Below are positions 1-5,308 of a DNA stretch of 6,482 bases, in pieces (within the stretch, counting starts at the first letter, position 1; each line of letters begins with the position of its first letter). Made by a program: the position numbers and the translations under genes. The stretch is from NCBI GenBank assembly GCA_943349555.1, contig CALQZK010000028.1:1-6482 (forward strand), written 5' to 3'. This DNA is from Candidatus Nomurabacteria bacterium (GTDB lineage: Bacteria; Patescibacteriota; Minisyncoccia; Phycocordibacterales; PALSA-1337). The notes under the pieces are model-generated. The model did no database searches, was not told where the DNA came from, and was given only the letters and a program-made list of their open reading frames with translations.

Positions 1-836
1 TTTTCATAACTAAAGACTGGAATAGCCAGAGTACTGTTTCTGAAGGCATTGAAAACTGGATTGGTACCGTGCGAATCCCTGGCGCAGAATTTGCAAAGAA
101 TTTGGAAGCTCACCTGCGTGCATATGCAGGAAATTTTGTAGATATAAAAGTCGGAGAAAATTGCGAGAAAATAGAAAAATTGGATGAGGGATTTGAAATA
201 AAGACAGGAAAAGATTCTTATCAAGCAAAAACTGTTCTTATTACCACAGGAAGCTTCAGAAAAAAGTTGGAGGTGCCTGGAGCAGACAAATTTGAGCATA
301 AAGGGCTGACATATTGCGCTAGCTGTGATGGTCCCCTTTTCAATGACCAAGATGTTGTTGTGGTTGGCGGAGGCAATGCGGCATTTGAGAGTGCTTCTCA
401 ACTTCTAGCATATTGCAAAAGCGTAACTCTTATCAACAGGACGGATAAATTCCGAGCTGACCCCATTACCATAAATGCAGTATCAAAAAATCCTCATTTC
501 AAAATAATCACTAATGCTGTTTCAAAAGAAGTAAGAGGTGATAAATTCGTAAATTCTTTTGTATATGCAGATAAGGATGGAAAAGATGTAGAATTGAAAG
601 TGACGGGCATATTTGTGGAAATTGGATCTATTCCTACGACGTATTTTGCTAAAGATTTAGTAAAAATGGATGAGTGGCAGCATATTATTGTTGATCCCAG
701 GACTCAGGAAACTTCTATGAAAGGTATTTGGGCAGCGGGAGACTGTACGGGTGGGCTGTATCATCAGAACAATATTGCTGCTGGAGATGCGGTGAAGGCA
801 CTAGAGGATATTTATTTATTTTTGAAAGCTAAATAA
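1..836 (+). CDS. Thioredoxin reductase / AhpF-like FAD-dependent disulfide reductase, 5'-truncated
   Basis: This is a flavoprotein that passes electrons from a nicotinamide cofactor through FAD to a redox-active Cys pair, and on to thioredoxin or a peroxiredoxin partner. The frame is open from base 3, so the gene begins before the window; 277 residues are visible of the roughly 310 usual for low-Mr thioredoxin reductases. The missing part should hold the first FAD-binding GxGxxG. Visible landmarks are YCASCDG, with the CxxC encoded at 315-326; the second Rossmann motif GGGNAAFE at about 366-389; and the C-terminal FAD motif IWAAGDC followed by QNNIAAGDA. The HRRxxxR motif that grips the NADPH 2'-phosphate is replaced by NRTDKFR (from 435). 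GGGN, CDGPLF and GIFVEIG resemble the reductase part of AhpF, so NADH use is possible; this is inference. A GTG at 69 is internal, because homology continues upstream of it. The gene ends in the palindromic terminator and converges on the nuclease gene. Confidence 0.93.
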   Translation, partial: FITKDWNSQSTVSEGIENWIGTVRIPGAEFAKNLEAHLRAYAGNFVDIKVGENCEKIEKLDEGFEIKTGKDSYQAKTVLITTGSFRKKLEVPGADKFEHKGLTYCASCDGPLFNDQDVVVVGGGNAAFESASQLLAYCKSVTLINRTDKFRADPITINAVSKNPHFKIITNAVSKEVRGDKFVNSFVYADKDGKDVELKVTGIFVEIGSIPTTYFAKDLVKMDEWQHIIVDPRTQETSMKGIWAAGDCTGGLYHQNNIAAGDAVKALEDIYLFLKAK

Positions 837-929
837 GAAAAATTGGCTCGCCGACTTGCGCTCGAGAGACCTTTTCCTTCGGCTTCGCGTCGGAAAAGGC
901 TCCCTCACCGTGTCGAGCCTAATTTTTCT
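836..929. terminator. Large GC-rich imperfect palindrome, probable bidirectional intrinsic terminator
   Basis: The outer arms AAAAATTGGCTCG (838-850) and CGAGCCTAATTTTT (914-927) are complementary with one bulged base, and pairing continues for one or two bases outward. An inner stem CCTTTTCC (870-877) pairs perfectly with GGAAAAGG (892-899) around a 14-base loop, with partial pairing of GAGAGA and CTCCCTC between the two stems. The outer arm gives a run of T after the stem on either strand, as expected of an intrinsic terminator serving two convergent genes. The GC-rich core stands out from the AT-rich surroundings. The right arm lies inside the 3' end of the nuclease gene. It could also be one copy of a dispersed REP-like repeat, which a single window cannot show. 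Confidence 0.8.
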
Positions 930-1483
930 AAACAACTTCCCCACATTCCTACTTTTTCTTTCTTTGCTTTTTTCTGCGCGTCTCTAAATTCCTTCTGATA
1001 CTTGTACTTCTCGCTATTAAAAGTATATTCTTTCGCAAAGCCATTTTCTATCATATATTGATTATATAGACTTCCATCAACAAACTTTGCATACGCTAAA
1101 ACCCTTCCATAGATATCGTAGTTGCCTTTTGACTTCTCTTTTTCCAAATATATTTTCTTATCAGAAAGCACTTCTTTTGCCTTTGCCGATGCTTCCGGAC
1201 CATAGCATTGTACTGGCTTCCTAGGGTCAACAACTTCGGGAGTATCCATTCCTATCAGGCGAACTATGACCTCCTTCCCTGCGACATTTGCGACCAAAGT
1301 ATCTCCATCCAGGACTTTTGCAACCTCATACAAGACTCCATCTTTTATCAATTCCGCGTATTTACCCTTATTTTGCACACTTCTATTCTGGAAAAACAGA
1401 ATTGCGCAGGTCAGCAGAGCGATGACCCCGATTACTACTATATACCCTATTATTTTCTGAATTCCTTCTCTACTGATTTTCAT
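905..1483 (-). CDS. Membrane-anchored staphylococcal nuclease (SNase)-like protein
   Basis: This is a Ca-dependent phosphodiesterase of the thermonuclease family, predicted to be tethered to the membrane with its catalytic domain outside the cell. The product has one N-terminal hydrophobic helix (about residues 10-31 from the chosen start) and no cleavage-type signal peptide or lipobox. The SNase domain follows and keeps the known active site: VLDGDT (metal-binding Asp), VRL (Arg35 equivalent), GMDTPE (Asp40, Thr41 and Glu43 equivalents) and YDIYGRVLAY (Arg87 equivalent). The domain ends at GMWG. The last codons, from Glu-Lys through Leu-Gly-Ser-Thr-Arg and the stop, come from the palindrome's right arm and its inner flank. 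An in-frame ATG at 1492 is possible but lies inside a TATAAT box; the ATG at 1483 sits 7 nt after that box and is preferred, giving 192 residues. No Shine-Dalgarno is present for either. A role in DNA uptake or nutrient scavenging from external nucleic acid is plausible in a CPR cell but is inference. Confidence 0.88.
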   Translation of the reverse strand: MKISREGIQKIIGYIVVIGVIALLTCAILFFQNRSVQNKGKYAELIKDGVLYEVAKVLDGDTLVANVAGKEVIVRLIGMDTPEVVDPRKPVQCYGPEASAKAKEVLSDKKIYLEKEKSKGNYDIYGRVLAYAKFVDGSLYNQYMIENGFAKEYTFNSEKYKYQKEFRDAQKKAKKEKVGMWGSCLEKLGSTR

Positions 1484-1490
1484 CCACAGC

Positions 1491-1499
1491 ATTATATCA
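1491..1499 (-). promoter_or_regulatory. Extended -10 promoter of the nuclease gene
   Basis: Read on the minus strand the site is TGATATAAT, a perfect extended -10 (TGnTATAAT). I see no good -35 at 16-18 bp; a CTGACA lies 21 bp upstream, which is too far. The predicted transcript start is at about 1483-1485, at or next to the ATG at 1483, which predicts a leaderless mRNA. The box overlaps the alternative upstream ATG at 1492. Confidence 0.6.
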
Positions 1500-1549
1500 A
1501 ATTATCTATTCAACAGTTGTCAGAAATAATCTATTAAAAGGGGATTTCA

Positions 1550-1903
1550 TTAATTCTTACCCGAAGCGTAACCTAGAGCATATTTATACCAAGTCATTCC
1601 AATCATAATACCGATTATTATTGATAAGATGCTGTTTAAGTACTTATCGATCATAATTTCATTTTGAATGTAAATTACAAAGACAATTAGAGCAAAGATT
1701 CCTCCAAACAGGAATCCCACTACACGCGCCCTTAATCCAAAAAGTAGGCTGGGGTTTACACTTTTATCCCCAAAGAGTAGACGATTCCTATAGGCTCCCC
1801 CGCCAATCGCAGGAAGTTTACCTTTAACAAAAGCAGAAATGAAAAAACCAATCGGAACAGAAAGTATTCCTATTATTATAAAATCTATAAGTACATTCAA
1901 CAT
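1550..1903 (-). CDS. Small integral membrane protein, function unknown
   Basis: I do not recognise a family. The 117-residue product has three clear hydrophobic segments, at about residues 3-26, 61-80 and 88-108. A basic, glycine-rich loop lies between the first two (residues 27-60: KGKLPAIGGGAYRNR, then KSVNPSLLFGLRAR). Positive charge in this first loop suggests it faces the cytoplasm, which would put the N-terminus outside, but the topology is a weak prediction. There are no cysteines and no catalytic motif. The start ATG follows an extended -10 box by 6 nt with no Shine-Dalgarno. The gene lies between tRNA-Glu and the nuclease gene on the same strand. The 57-bp gap downstream contains no terminator, so read-through into the nuclease gene is possible, although that gene has its own promoter. 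Confidence 0.8.
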   Translation of the reverse strand: MLNVLIDFIIIGILSVPIGFFISAFVKGKLPAIGGGAYRNRLLFGDKSVNPSLLFGLRARVVGFLFGGIFALIVFVIYIQNEIMIDKYLNSILSIIIGIMIGMTWYKYALGYASGKN

Positions 1904-1909
1904 ATAAGA

Positions 1910-1918
1910 ATTATAACA
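1910..1918 (-). promoter_or_regulatory. Extended -10 promoter of the membrane-protein gene
   Basis: The minus-strand sequence TGTTATAAT matches TGnTATAAT exactly. Six bases (TCTTAT) separate the box from the ATG at 1903, so transcription should begin at or within a base or two of the start codon. The -35 region would fall in the 3' end of tRNA-Glu and shows no match to TTGACA. Confidence 0.62.
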
Positions 1919-1931
1919 TTAATATTCACAC

Positions 1932-2006
1932 TGGTGACTCTACAGGGAGTCGAACCCTGCTTCTATCCTTGAAAAGGATATGTCCTAGCCGATAGACGAT
2001 AGAGCC
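1932..2006 (-). tRNA. tRNA-Glu (anticodon TTC)
   Basis: Folded on the minus strand, the acceptor stem GGCTCTA pairs with TAGAGTC (one G-T pair). The D stem is GTCT/GGAC. The anticodon stem TATCC/GGATA encloses the loop TTTTCAA, giving anticodon TTC. The T arm is CAGGG-TTCGACT-CCCTG. The discriminator is A, and the terminal CCA is encoded (TGG at 1932-1934 on the plus strand). The variable loop is short (GAAG). All canonical elements are present, so it should be functional and read GAA/GAG. Confidence 0.97.
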
Positions 2007-2017
2007 ATTACCCATAC

Positions 2018-2046
2018 ACAATAACATTTTCCTTAAAAAAAGTAAA
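2018..2046 (-). promoter_or_regulatory. Promoter of tRNA-Glu
   Basis: On the minus strand a -35-like TTTACT (2046-2041) is separated by 17 bp from TATTGT (2023-2018), which is preceded by TG one base away (TGTTATTGT), an extended -10. Transcription would start at about 2010-2012, leaving a leader of 4-6 nt before the mature tRNA 5' end. The hexamers are imperfect (4 of 6 each), so the call rests on spacing and the TGn element. It lies back-to-back with the promoter of the divergent gene at 2091. Confidence 0.45.
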
Positions 2047-2055
2047 AGAATTGTG

Positions 2056-2084
2056 TTGAACTTGATCAGTAAGTAATATATACT
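2056..2084 (+). promoter_or_regulatory. Promoter of the HTH/LAGLIDADG-like gene
   Basis: TTGAAC (2056-2061), a 17-bp spacer and TATACT (2079-2084) form a good sigma-70 type promoter. Six bases separate the -10 box from the ATG at 2091, so the transcript should be leaderless. The intergenic stretch 2007-2090 appears to be fully used by this promoter and the divergent tRNA-Glu promoter. Confidence 0.65.
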
Positions 2085-2090
2085 GTATAA

Positions 2091-2783
2091 ATGGGTTCAA
2101 ACATACATCTAAAAACAGAGGCTATTCGCCTTCGAAGAAAGGGGCATAGTTACAATATTATAAGAAAAATTCTTGGAATTAAATCTAAGGGTACTCTTAG
2201 TCATTGGTTTAAAAATCTCGCACTCTCTAAAAAATCACGGGGGCTTCTTAATAAAAACAATAACCTTGCTCATAAAAGAGGGTTGTTTACTGCAAATAAA
2301 AATAGAGATGTGAGGATTAAGAAAGAAAATCATGAAGCATACACTGAAGGACAGAATTACATTAATTCAATATCTGAAAAAGAACTGCTGTTAATCGGGG
2401 CCGCACTCTACTGGGGTGAAGGATCTAAGTCAGAAAGAATGACGAGTACACCTCTTGATTTTAGTAATTCTGATCCTGCTATGGTATCAGTATATATGAA
2501 ATTTCTTAGAAAGATATTGAGAGTGTCTGAAGAGAGAATCCGGGCGGGCATTCATCTTTATTCATCAATACCCATAGATAAAGCGCGAAAATTTTGGGCT
2601 TCAACAACAAACTTACCTGAAGATAGATTTTTCATAATAAATCAAGTGAGCAGAGCCAGCCAAGGAAAAAGACCGTTTAATATACTTCCCCATGGTACAG
2701 TGGCCATAAAGGTCAGTAGTCGTATACAATTTAATAAAGTCAAAGGAATGATACATGGAATCATAAAAAGTCTGAGTAAATAA
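2091..2783 (+). CDS. Helix-turn-helix protein with LAGLIDADG-like motif, function unproven
   Basis: The 230-residue product has two parts. Residues 5-45 (AIRLRRKGHSYNIIRKILGI, then a LSHWF helix) read as a homeodomain/resolvase-like helix-turn-helix, and the next 40 residues are very basic. From about residue 97, LLLIGAALYWGEGSK resembles the LAGLIDADG helix ending in an acidic residue (Glu110). It is followed by FSNSDPAMVSVYMKFLRKIL, the usual continuation of single-motif homing-endonuclease-like domains, and later a HGTVAIKV strand. I remember similar uncharacterised proteins from CPR and actinobacterial genomes but no proven activity. Nuclease or purely regulatory DNA binding are both possible, and the similarity may be only of fold. 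The gene sits between tRNA-Glu and tRNA-Ser, looks AT-richer than the signalling genes, and shows neither flanking repeats nor an interrupted host gene. The ATG follows a promoter by 6 nt, without Shine-Dalgarno. Confidence 0.82.
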   Translation: MGSNIHLKTEAIRLRRKGHSYNIIRKILGIKSKGTLSHWFKNLALSKKSRGLLNKNNNLAHKRGLFTANKNRDVRIKKENHEAYTEGQNYINSISEKELLLIGAALYWGEGSKSERMTSTPLDFSNSDPAMVSVYMKFLRKILRVSEERIRAGIHLYSSIPIDKARKFWASTTNLPEDRFFIINQVSRASQGKRPFNILPHGTVAIKVSSRIQFNKVKGMIHGIIKSLSK

Positions 2784-2787
2784 TTTT

Positions 2788-2816
2788 TTGAGAAAATGGC
2801 AAAAAGATGGTATGGT
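2788..2816 (+). promoter_or_regulatory. Promoter of tRNA-Ser
   Basis: TTGAGA (2788-2793), 17 bp, then TATGGT (2811-2816) preceded by TGG, giving the extended form TGnTATGGT. Transcription would begin at about 2823, about 2 nt before the mature tRNA. The -35 lies only 4 bases after the stop codon of the preceding gene, and no terminator separates the two. Confidence 0.65.
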
Positions 2817-2824
2817 GATGTTAG

Positions 2825-2914
2825 GGAAAGGTCGCATAGTGGTCTAGTGCACCGCTTTCGAAAAGCGGCAGGCTCGTAAGGGCCTCGAGGGTTCAAATCC
2901 CTCCCTTTCCGCCA
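2825..2914 (+). tRNA. tRNA-Ser (anticodon CGA)
   Basis: This is a class II tRNA of 90 nt including CCA. The acceptor stem is GGAAAGG/CCTTTCC (7 perfect pairs) with discriminator G and encoded CCA (2912-2914). The D stem is GCA/TGC. The anticodon stem CCGCT/AGCGG holds the loop TTCGAAA, so the anticodon is CGA (2859-2861), reading UCG. The long variable arm has an AGGC/GCCT stem, as expected for serine. The T arm is GAGGG-TTCAAAT-CCCTC. Confidence 0.97.
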
Positions 2915-2925
2915 GTGAAAAAATT

Positions 2926-2934
2926 TGATATAGT
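2926..2934 (+). promoter_or_regulatory. Extended -10 promoter of tRNA-Val
   Basis: TGATATAGT fits TGnTATAAT with one mismatch. It lies in the 29-bp gap between the two tRNA genes and would start transcription at about 2941-2942, 2-3 nt before the mature tRNA-Val. Its -35 region falls in the 3' end of tRNA-Ser and has no clear match, so the TGn element presumably compensates. Co-transcription with tRNA-Ser is also possible. Confidence 0.55.
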
Positions 2935-2943
2935 GCTTTTTAA

Positions 2944-3017
2944 GGGCGGTTAGCTCATTTGGCTAGAGCGCGTCGTTGACGTCGACGAGGTGATAGGTTC
3001 GAGCCCTATACCGCCCA
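2944..3017 (+). tRNA. tRNA-Val (anticodon GAC)
   Basis: The acceptor stem is GGGCGGT/ACCGCCC with discriminator A. The D stem is GCTC/GAGC. The anticodon stem CGTCG/CGACG holds TTGACGT, giving anticodon GAC (2978-2980), which reads GUC/GUU. The variable loop is AGGTG and the T arm is ATAGG-TTCGAGC-CCTAT. The three bases after the discriminator are CAA rather than CCA, so the CCA end must be added after transcription, unlike the other two tRNAs here. Confidence 0.96.
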
Positions 3018-3043
3018 CAAATACAATTCTCTATTTGAGTCCC

Positions 3044-3072
3044 TTGAGTAAAAAAACCATACCTTGTATACT
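3044..3072 (+). promoter_or_regulatory. Promoter of the FIST-kinase cluster
   Basis: TTGAGT (3044-3049), 17 bp, TATACT (3067-3072) is the best match, predicting a start at about 3079 and a short AT-rich leader of about 29 nt with no Shine-Dalgarno. A weaker alternative -10, AATAAT (3095-3100), lies 7 nt before the ATG and would give a leaderless message, but it has no -35 or TGn element. A weak CAAATA/TATTTG inverted repeat (3018-3037) just after tRNA-Val may or may not help terminate upstream transcription. Confidence 0.58.
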
Positions 3073-3107
3073 AGTTATGTAATAATATTTGCATAATAAT
3101 TTTTCAC

Positions 3108-4271
3108 ATGAAAATAGAACAAAAAAAGTGGTCTGCGGGTAATGGGTGGAAAACATTCTCCTCTCAAGAAAGATTTGTAAACTTCACAGAAGTTCCAGAA
3201 CTAGTACTGGTCTTCGGAGGCAACGAAGCTCTCAAGGATAGGAAGCTCTTCGATGAAATCCGCTCTTGGTATCCCAAGTCGCACATCGTGAGCGCATCGA
3301 CTGCAGGAGAAATAATCCAGACAGAGGTCTCGGATGATACGCTTGTGGTCTGCGCCATTAAATTTGAAAAGACAACCTTGCAGTTCGCAGAATCCAACAT
3401 CACCAGTGCGGATCAAAGCGAAGAAGTAGGGAAAAAACTTGCTAAAAGTTTGCCGAAAGAAAGTTTGGTGCATGTCATGATCTTCTCCGATGGGCTTCTT
3501 GTAAATGGAACTCCTCTAGTCAAAGGTCTGCTCTCAGAATTGCCAAAGGATGTGTCTGTGACCGGCGGTCTGGCTGGAGATGGAGCCCGCTTCAAGGAAA
3601 CTCTAGTTGGTTTAGATGCACCAGCAGAGACGAAAAAGCTAGTCTGTATCGGCTTCTATGGACCAAGTATAAAGATTGGATACGGCTCGCTTGGGGGCTG
3701 GGATTCATTTGGCATTTCTAGAACAATTACAAAAGCAAAAGGCAATATTCTGTATGAGCTCGATGGTGAACCTGCATTGGCATTGTACAAAGAATATTTG
3801 GGGGAATTGGCCAAGGATCTACCAGCGAGCGGACTACTCTTCCCTTTGAACCTAAATATCAAGACTGATGCCGGTCCAGATGTGGAAGTTGTCCGCACTA
3901 TTCTGGCTGTTGATGAAAAGGAACAATCCATGACATTTGCAGGAGATATGCCGGAAGGCGTGGTAGTACGATTCATGAAGGCGAACTTCGACCGTATTAT
4001 TGACGGAGCTTCCGGCGCTGCCAATATGAGCTTGGAGAGCCTAGGAGAGAGAAAAATCGAATTGGCAATACTCGTCAGCTGTATCGGCAGAAAACTGGTG
4101 CTGAAGGACAGAGTGGAAGAAGAAATTGAGGCGGTAAGGGAAAAAGTAGGCGAACAGCCTGCTTTGATCGGCTTCTATTCTTATGGTGAGATATGCCCCA
4201 CAGCTCCGACGGAACGCCAGTGCCAACTACATAATCAGACCATGACCATCACCACATTCCGCGAAGAGTAA
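3108..4271 (+). CDS. FIST domain sensor protein
   Basis: The 387-residue protein consists of FIST_N and FIST_C and nothing else, with no membrane helix. It is therefore a soluble cytoplasmic input module. Family landmarks are SASTAGEI (62-69, usually GCSTAGEI), FSDGL (126-130), TGGLAGDG (152-159) followed by F162, the GFYGPSI strand (182-188), FMKAN (289-293) near the start of the C-terminal half, and the conserved end GFYSYGEICPTA (355-366) with LHNQTMT (374-380). FIST domains are predicted to bind small ligands. One branch, NosP, is a haem protein that senses nitric oxide and controls a histidine kinase encoded beside it. Whether this member binds haem cannot be decided here. Two cysteines (364 and 372) flank the conserved C-terminal region. 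The histidine kinase begins 8 bp downstream, so the two are almost certainly co-expressed partners. Confidence 0.93.
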   Translation: MKIEQKKWSAGNGWKTFSSQERFVNFTEVPELVLVFGGNEALKDRKLFDEIRSWYPKSHIVSASTAGEIIQTEVSDDTLVVCAIKFEKTTLQFAESNITSADQSEEVGKKLAKSLPKESLVHVMIFSDGLLVNGTPLVKGLLSELPKDVSVTGGLAGDGARFKETLVGLDAPAETKKLVCIGFYGPSIKIGYGSLGGWDSFGISRTITKAKGNILYELDGEPALALYKEYLGELAKDLPASGLLFPLNLNIKTDAGPDVEVVRTILAVDEKEQSMTFAGDMPEGVVVRFMKANFDRIIDGASGAANMSLESLGERKIELAILVSCIGRKLVLKDRVEEEIEAVREKVGEQPALIGFYSYGEICPTAPTERQCQLHNQTMTITTFREE

Positions 4272-4279
4272 TAGCTGTT

Positions 4280-5278
4280 ATGCATCACCTCCTAGAACGG
4301 CAGTATAAGAAATTTTCCAAAGACGGGCAGGCCATTTCTCCTGAATTGGAAAATTTTCTAAAGACTGTCAGTACGACTTATGAAAATAATGACACGGACA
4401 GGAACCTGCTCGAGCATTCCTTCAGTGTCAGTTCGAAAGAATTTTCCGAATTGAATGGAAAAATATTAAAATTGCTCCAAGAACTCGAAGTGGAGAAAAG
4501 AAGCGTCGAGCAGAAGATTATAGAGAGAACGCAGGAGCTGACAGTCGCCAACGACAGGCTAACCGAGCTTGACAAGGTCAAGACAGAATTCATTTCCGTG
4601 GCTGCGCACCAGCTTCGCACTCCCCTGTCAGCCATCAAGTGGACATTGTCTCTCTTAATAGATGAAGGTGTAAAAAACCTAACATCGGAACAGAGAAGCC
4701 TGCTTATGAAAGGTTATGAGAGCAATGAAAGAATCATAAGGCTCATAAACGAAATGCTTATAGTTACCCGTATAGAATCCGGAAAAATGTCATACAGCTT
4801 TTCCTTTATACACATTGAGGATCTGATAGACAGTTGCCTAGAAGATTTCATCGGCCAAGCGAAAACGAGAAATATCAATCTTAGCTTCAGCGAGCCTGCC
4901 TCCAGACTTCCTTATGTAAATATGGATCCGGACAAAATAAGGACGGTGCTCCAGAACTTGATCGAGAATGCCGTCTTCTATACCAGAGACAACGGCTCCA
5001 TTACGGTGTCGGCAAAATTGGAGGATAACCATATAAAAGTTTTTGTGAAAGATGATGGAATCGGTATACCAGAGAAACAAAAAATCGGAATATTCAGTAA
5101 ATTCTACCGCGCGGACAATGCCCTCAAAGCTAGGACTGACGGCTCCGGGTTGGGCCTATTCGTGGCGAAAAGCATTATAGAAAAGCATAAGGGGGAAATA
5201 GGGTTTGAAAGTAAAGAGGGTGAAGGCACAACATTCTACTTTACCATCCCTTGCGCTCAAGAAGGAAAAGTACTGTAA
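4280..5278 (+). CDS. Soluble sensor histidine kinase (HisKA + HATPase_c)
   Basis: This kinase autophosphorylates on His110 and passes the phosphate to a response regulator, probably the adjacent double-receiver protein. It has no transmembrane segment. Residues 20-60 (PELENFLKTVS, DTDRNLLEHSF, VSSKEFSELN) match a linker often seen in kinases and cyclases linked to FIST or similar cytoplasmic inputs. Residues 55-105 form a probable coiled coil. The H-box is FISVAAHQLRTPL, with Gln in place of the usual acidic residue after His; Thr at +4 is kept. The catalytic domain has an N-box LQNLIENA (224-231), G1 DDGIGIP (258-264), F-box FSKFYRA (272-278) and G2 GSGLGLFVAK (288-297), so it should bind ATP and be active. 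The length of 332 is ordinary. The ATG lies 8 bp after the FIST stop without a Shine-Dalgarno, suggesting translational coupling. Confidence 0.95.
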   Translation: MHHLLERQYKKFSKDGQAISPELENFLKTVSTTYENNDTDRNLLEHSFSVSSKEFSELNGKILKLLQELEVEKRSVEQKIIERTQELTVANDRLTELDKVKTEFISVAAHQLRTPLSAIKWTLSLLIDEGVKNLTSEQRSLLMKGYESNERIIRLINEMLIVTRIESGKMSYSFSFIHIEDLIDSCLEDFIGQAKTRNINLSFSEPASRLPYVNMDPDKIRTVLQNLIENAVFYTRDNGSITVSAKLEDNHIKVFVKDDGIGIPEKQKIGIFSKFYRADNALKARTDGSGLGLFVAKSIIEKHKGEIGFESKEGEGTTFYFTIPCAQEGKVL

Positions 5279-5292
5279 AAAATCTTGGAAAT

Positions 5293-5301
5293 TGATATAC
5301 T
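5293..5301 (+). promoter_or_regulatory. Extended -10 promoter of the double-receiver gene
   Basis: TGATATACT matches TGnTATAAT with one mismatch, and its -10 hexamer ends 7 nt before the ATG at 5309. The -35 is poor (CTGTAA at 5273-5278, 17 bp away, 3 of 6 matches). It predicts a leaderless transcript for the response regulator and tsaD, in addition to read-through from the FIST promoter. Confidence 0.55.
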
Positions 5302-5308
5302 ACTTAAT

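Noticed and set aside
1490..1492. ATG at 1492 as the nuclease start
   Set aside because: It overlaps the TATAAT box and would lie upstream of the predicted transcript start; the ATG at 1483 fits better. Kept as an alternative, because a further upstream transcript would include it.
1208..1537. Plus-strand reading frame of 109 codons opposite the nuclease gene
   Set aside because: It is antisense to a gene with an intact SNase active site, and the translation shows no domain and low-complexity composition typical of shadow frames.
1932..2914. Integrated element between tRNA-Glu and tRNA-Ser
   Set aside because: There is no integrase, no duplicated tRNA 3' end and no direct repeats at the two edges; only one gene lies between.
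3018..3037. CAAATA/TATTTG hairpin as a terminator of tRNA-Val
   Set aside because: It has only six AT-rich pairs, no GC core and no T-run after it; too weak to call.
3656..4024. 122-codon minus-strand frame inside the FIST gene
   Set aside because: It lies wholly within a gene with strong family motifs, and its translation resembles no protein.
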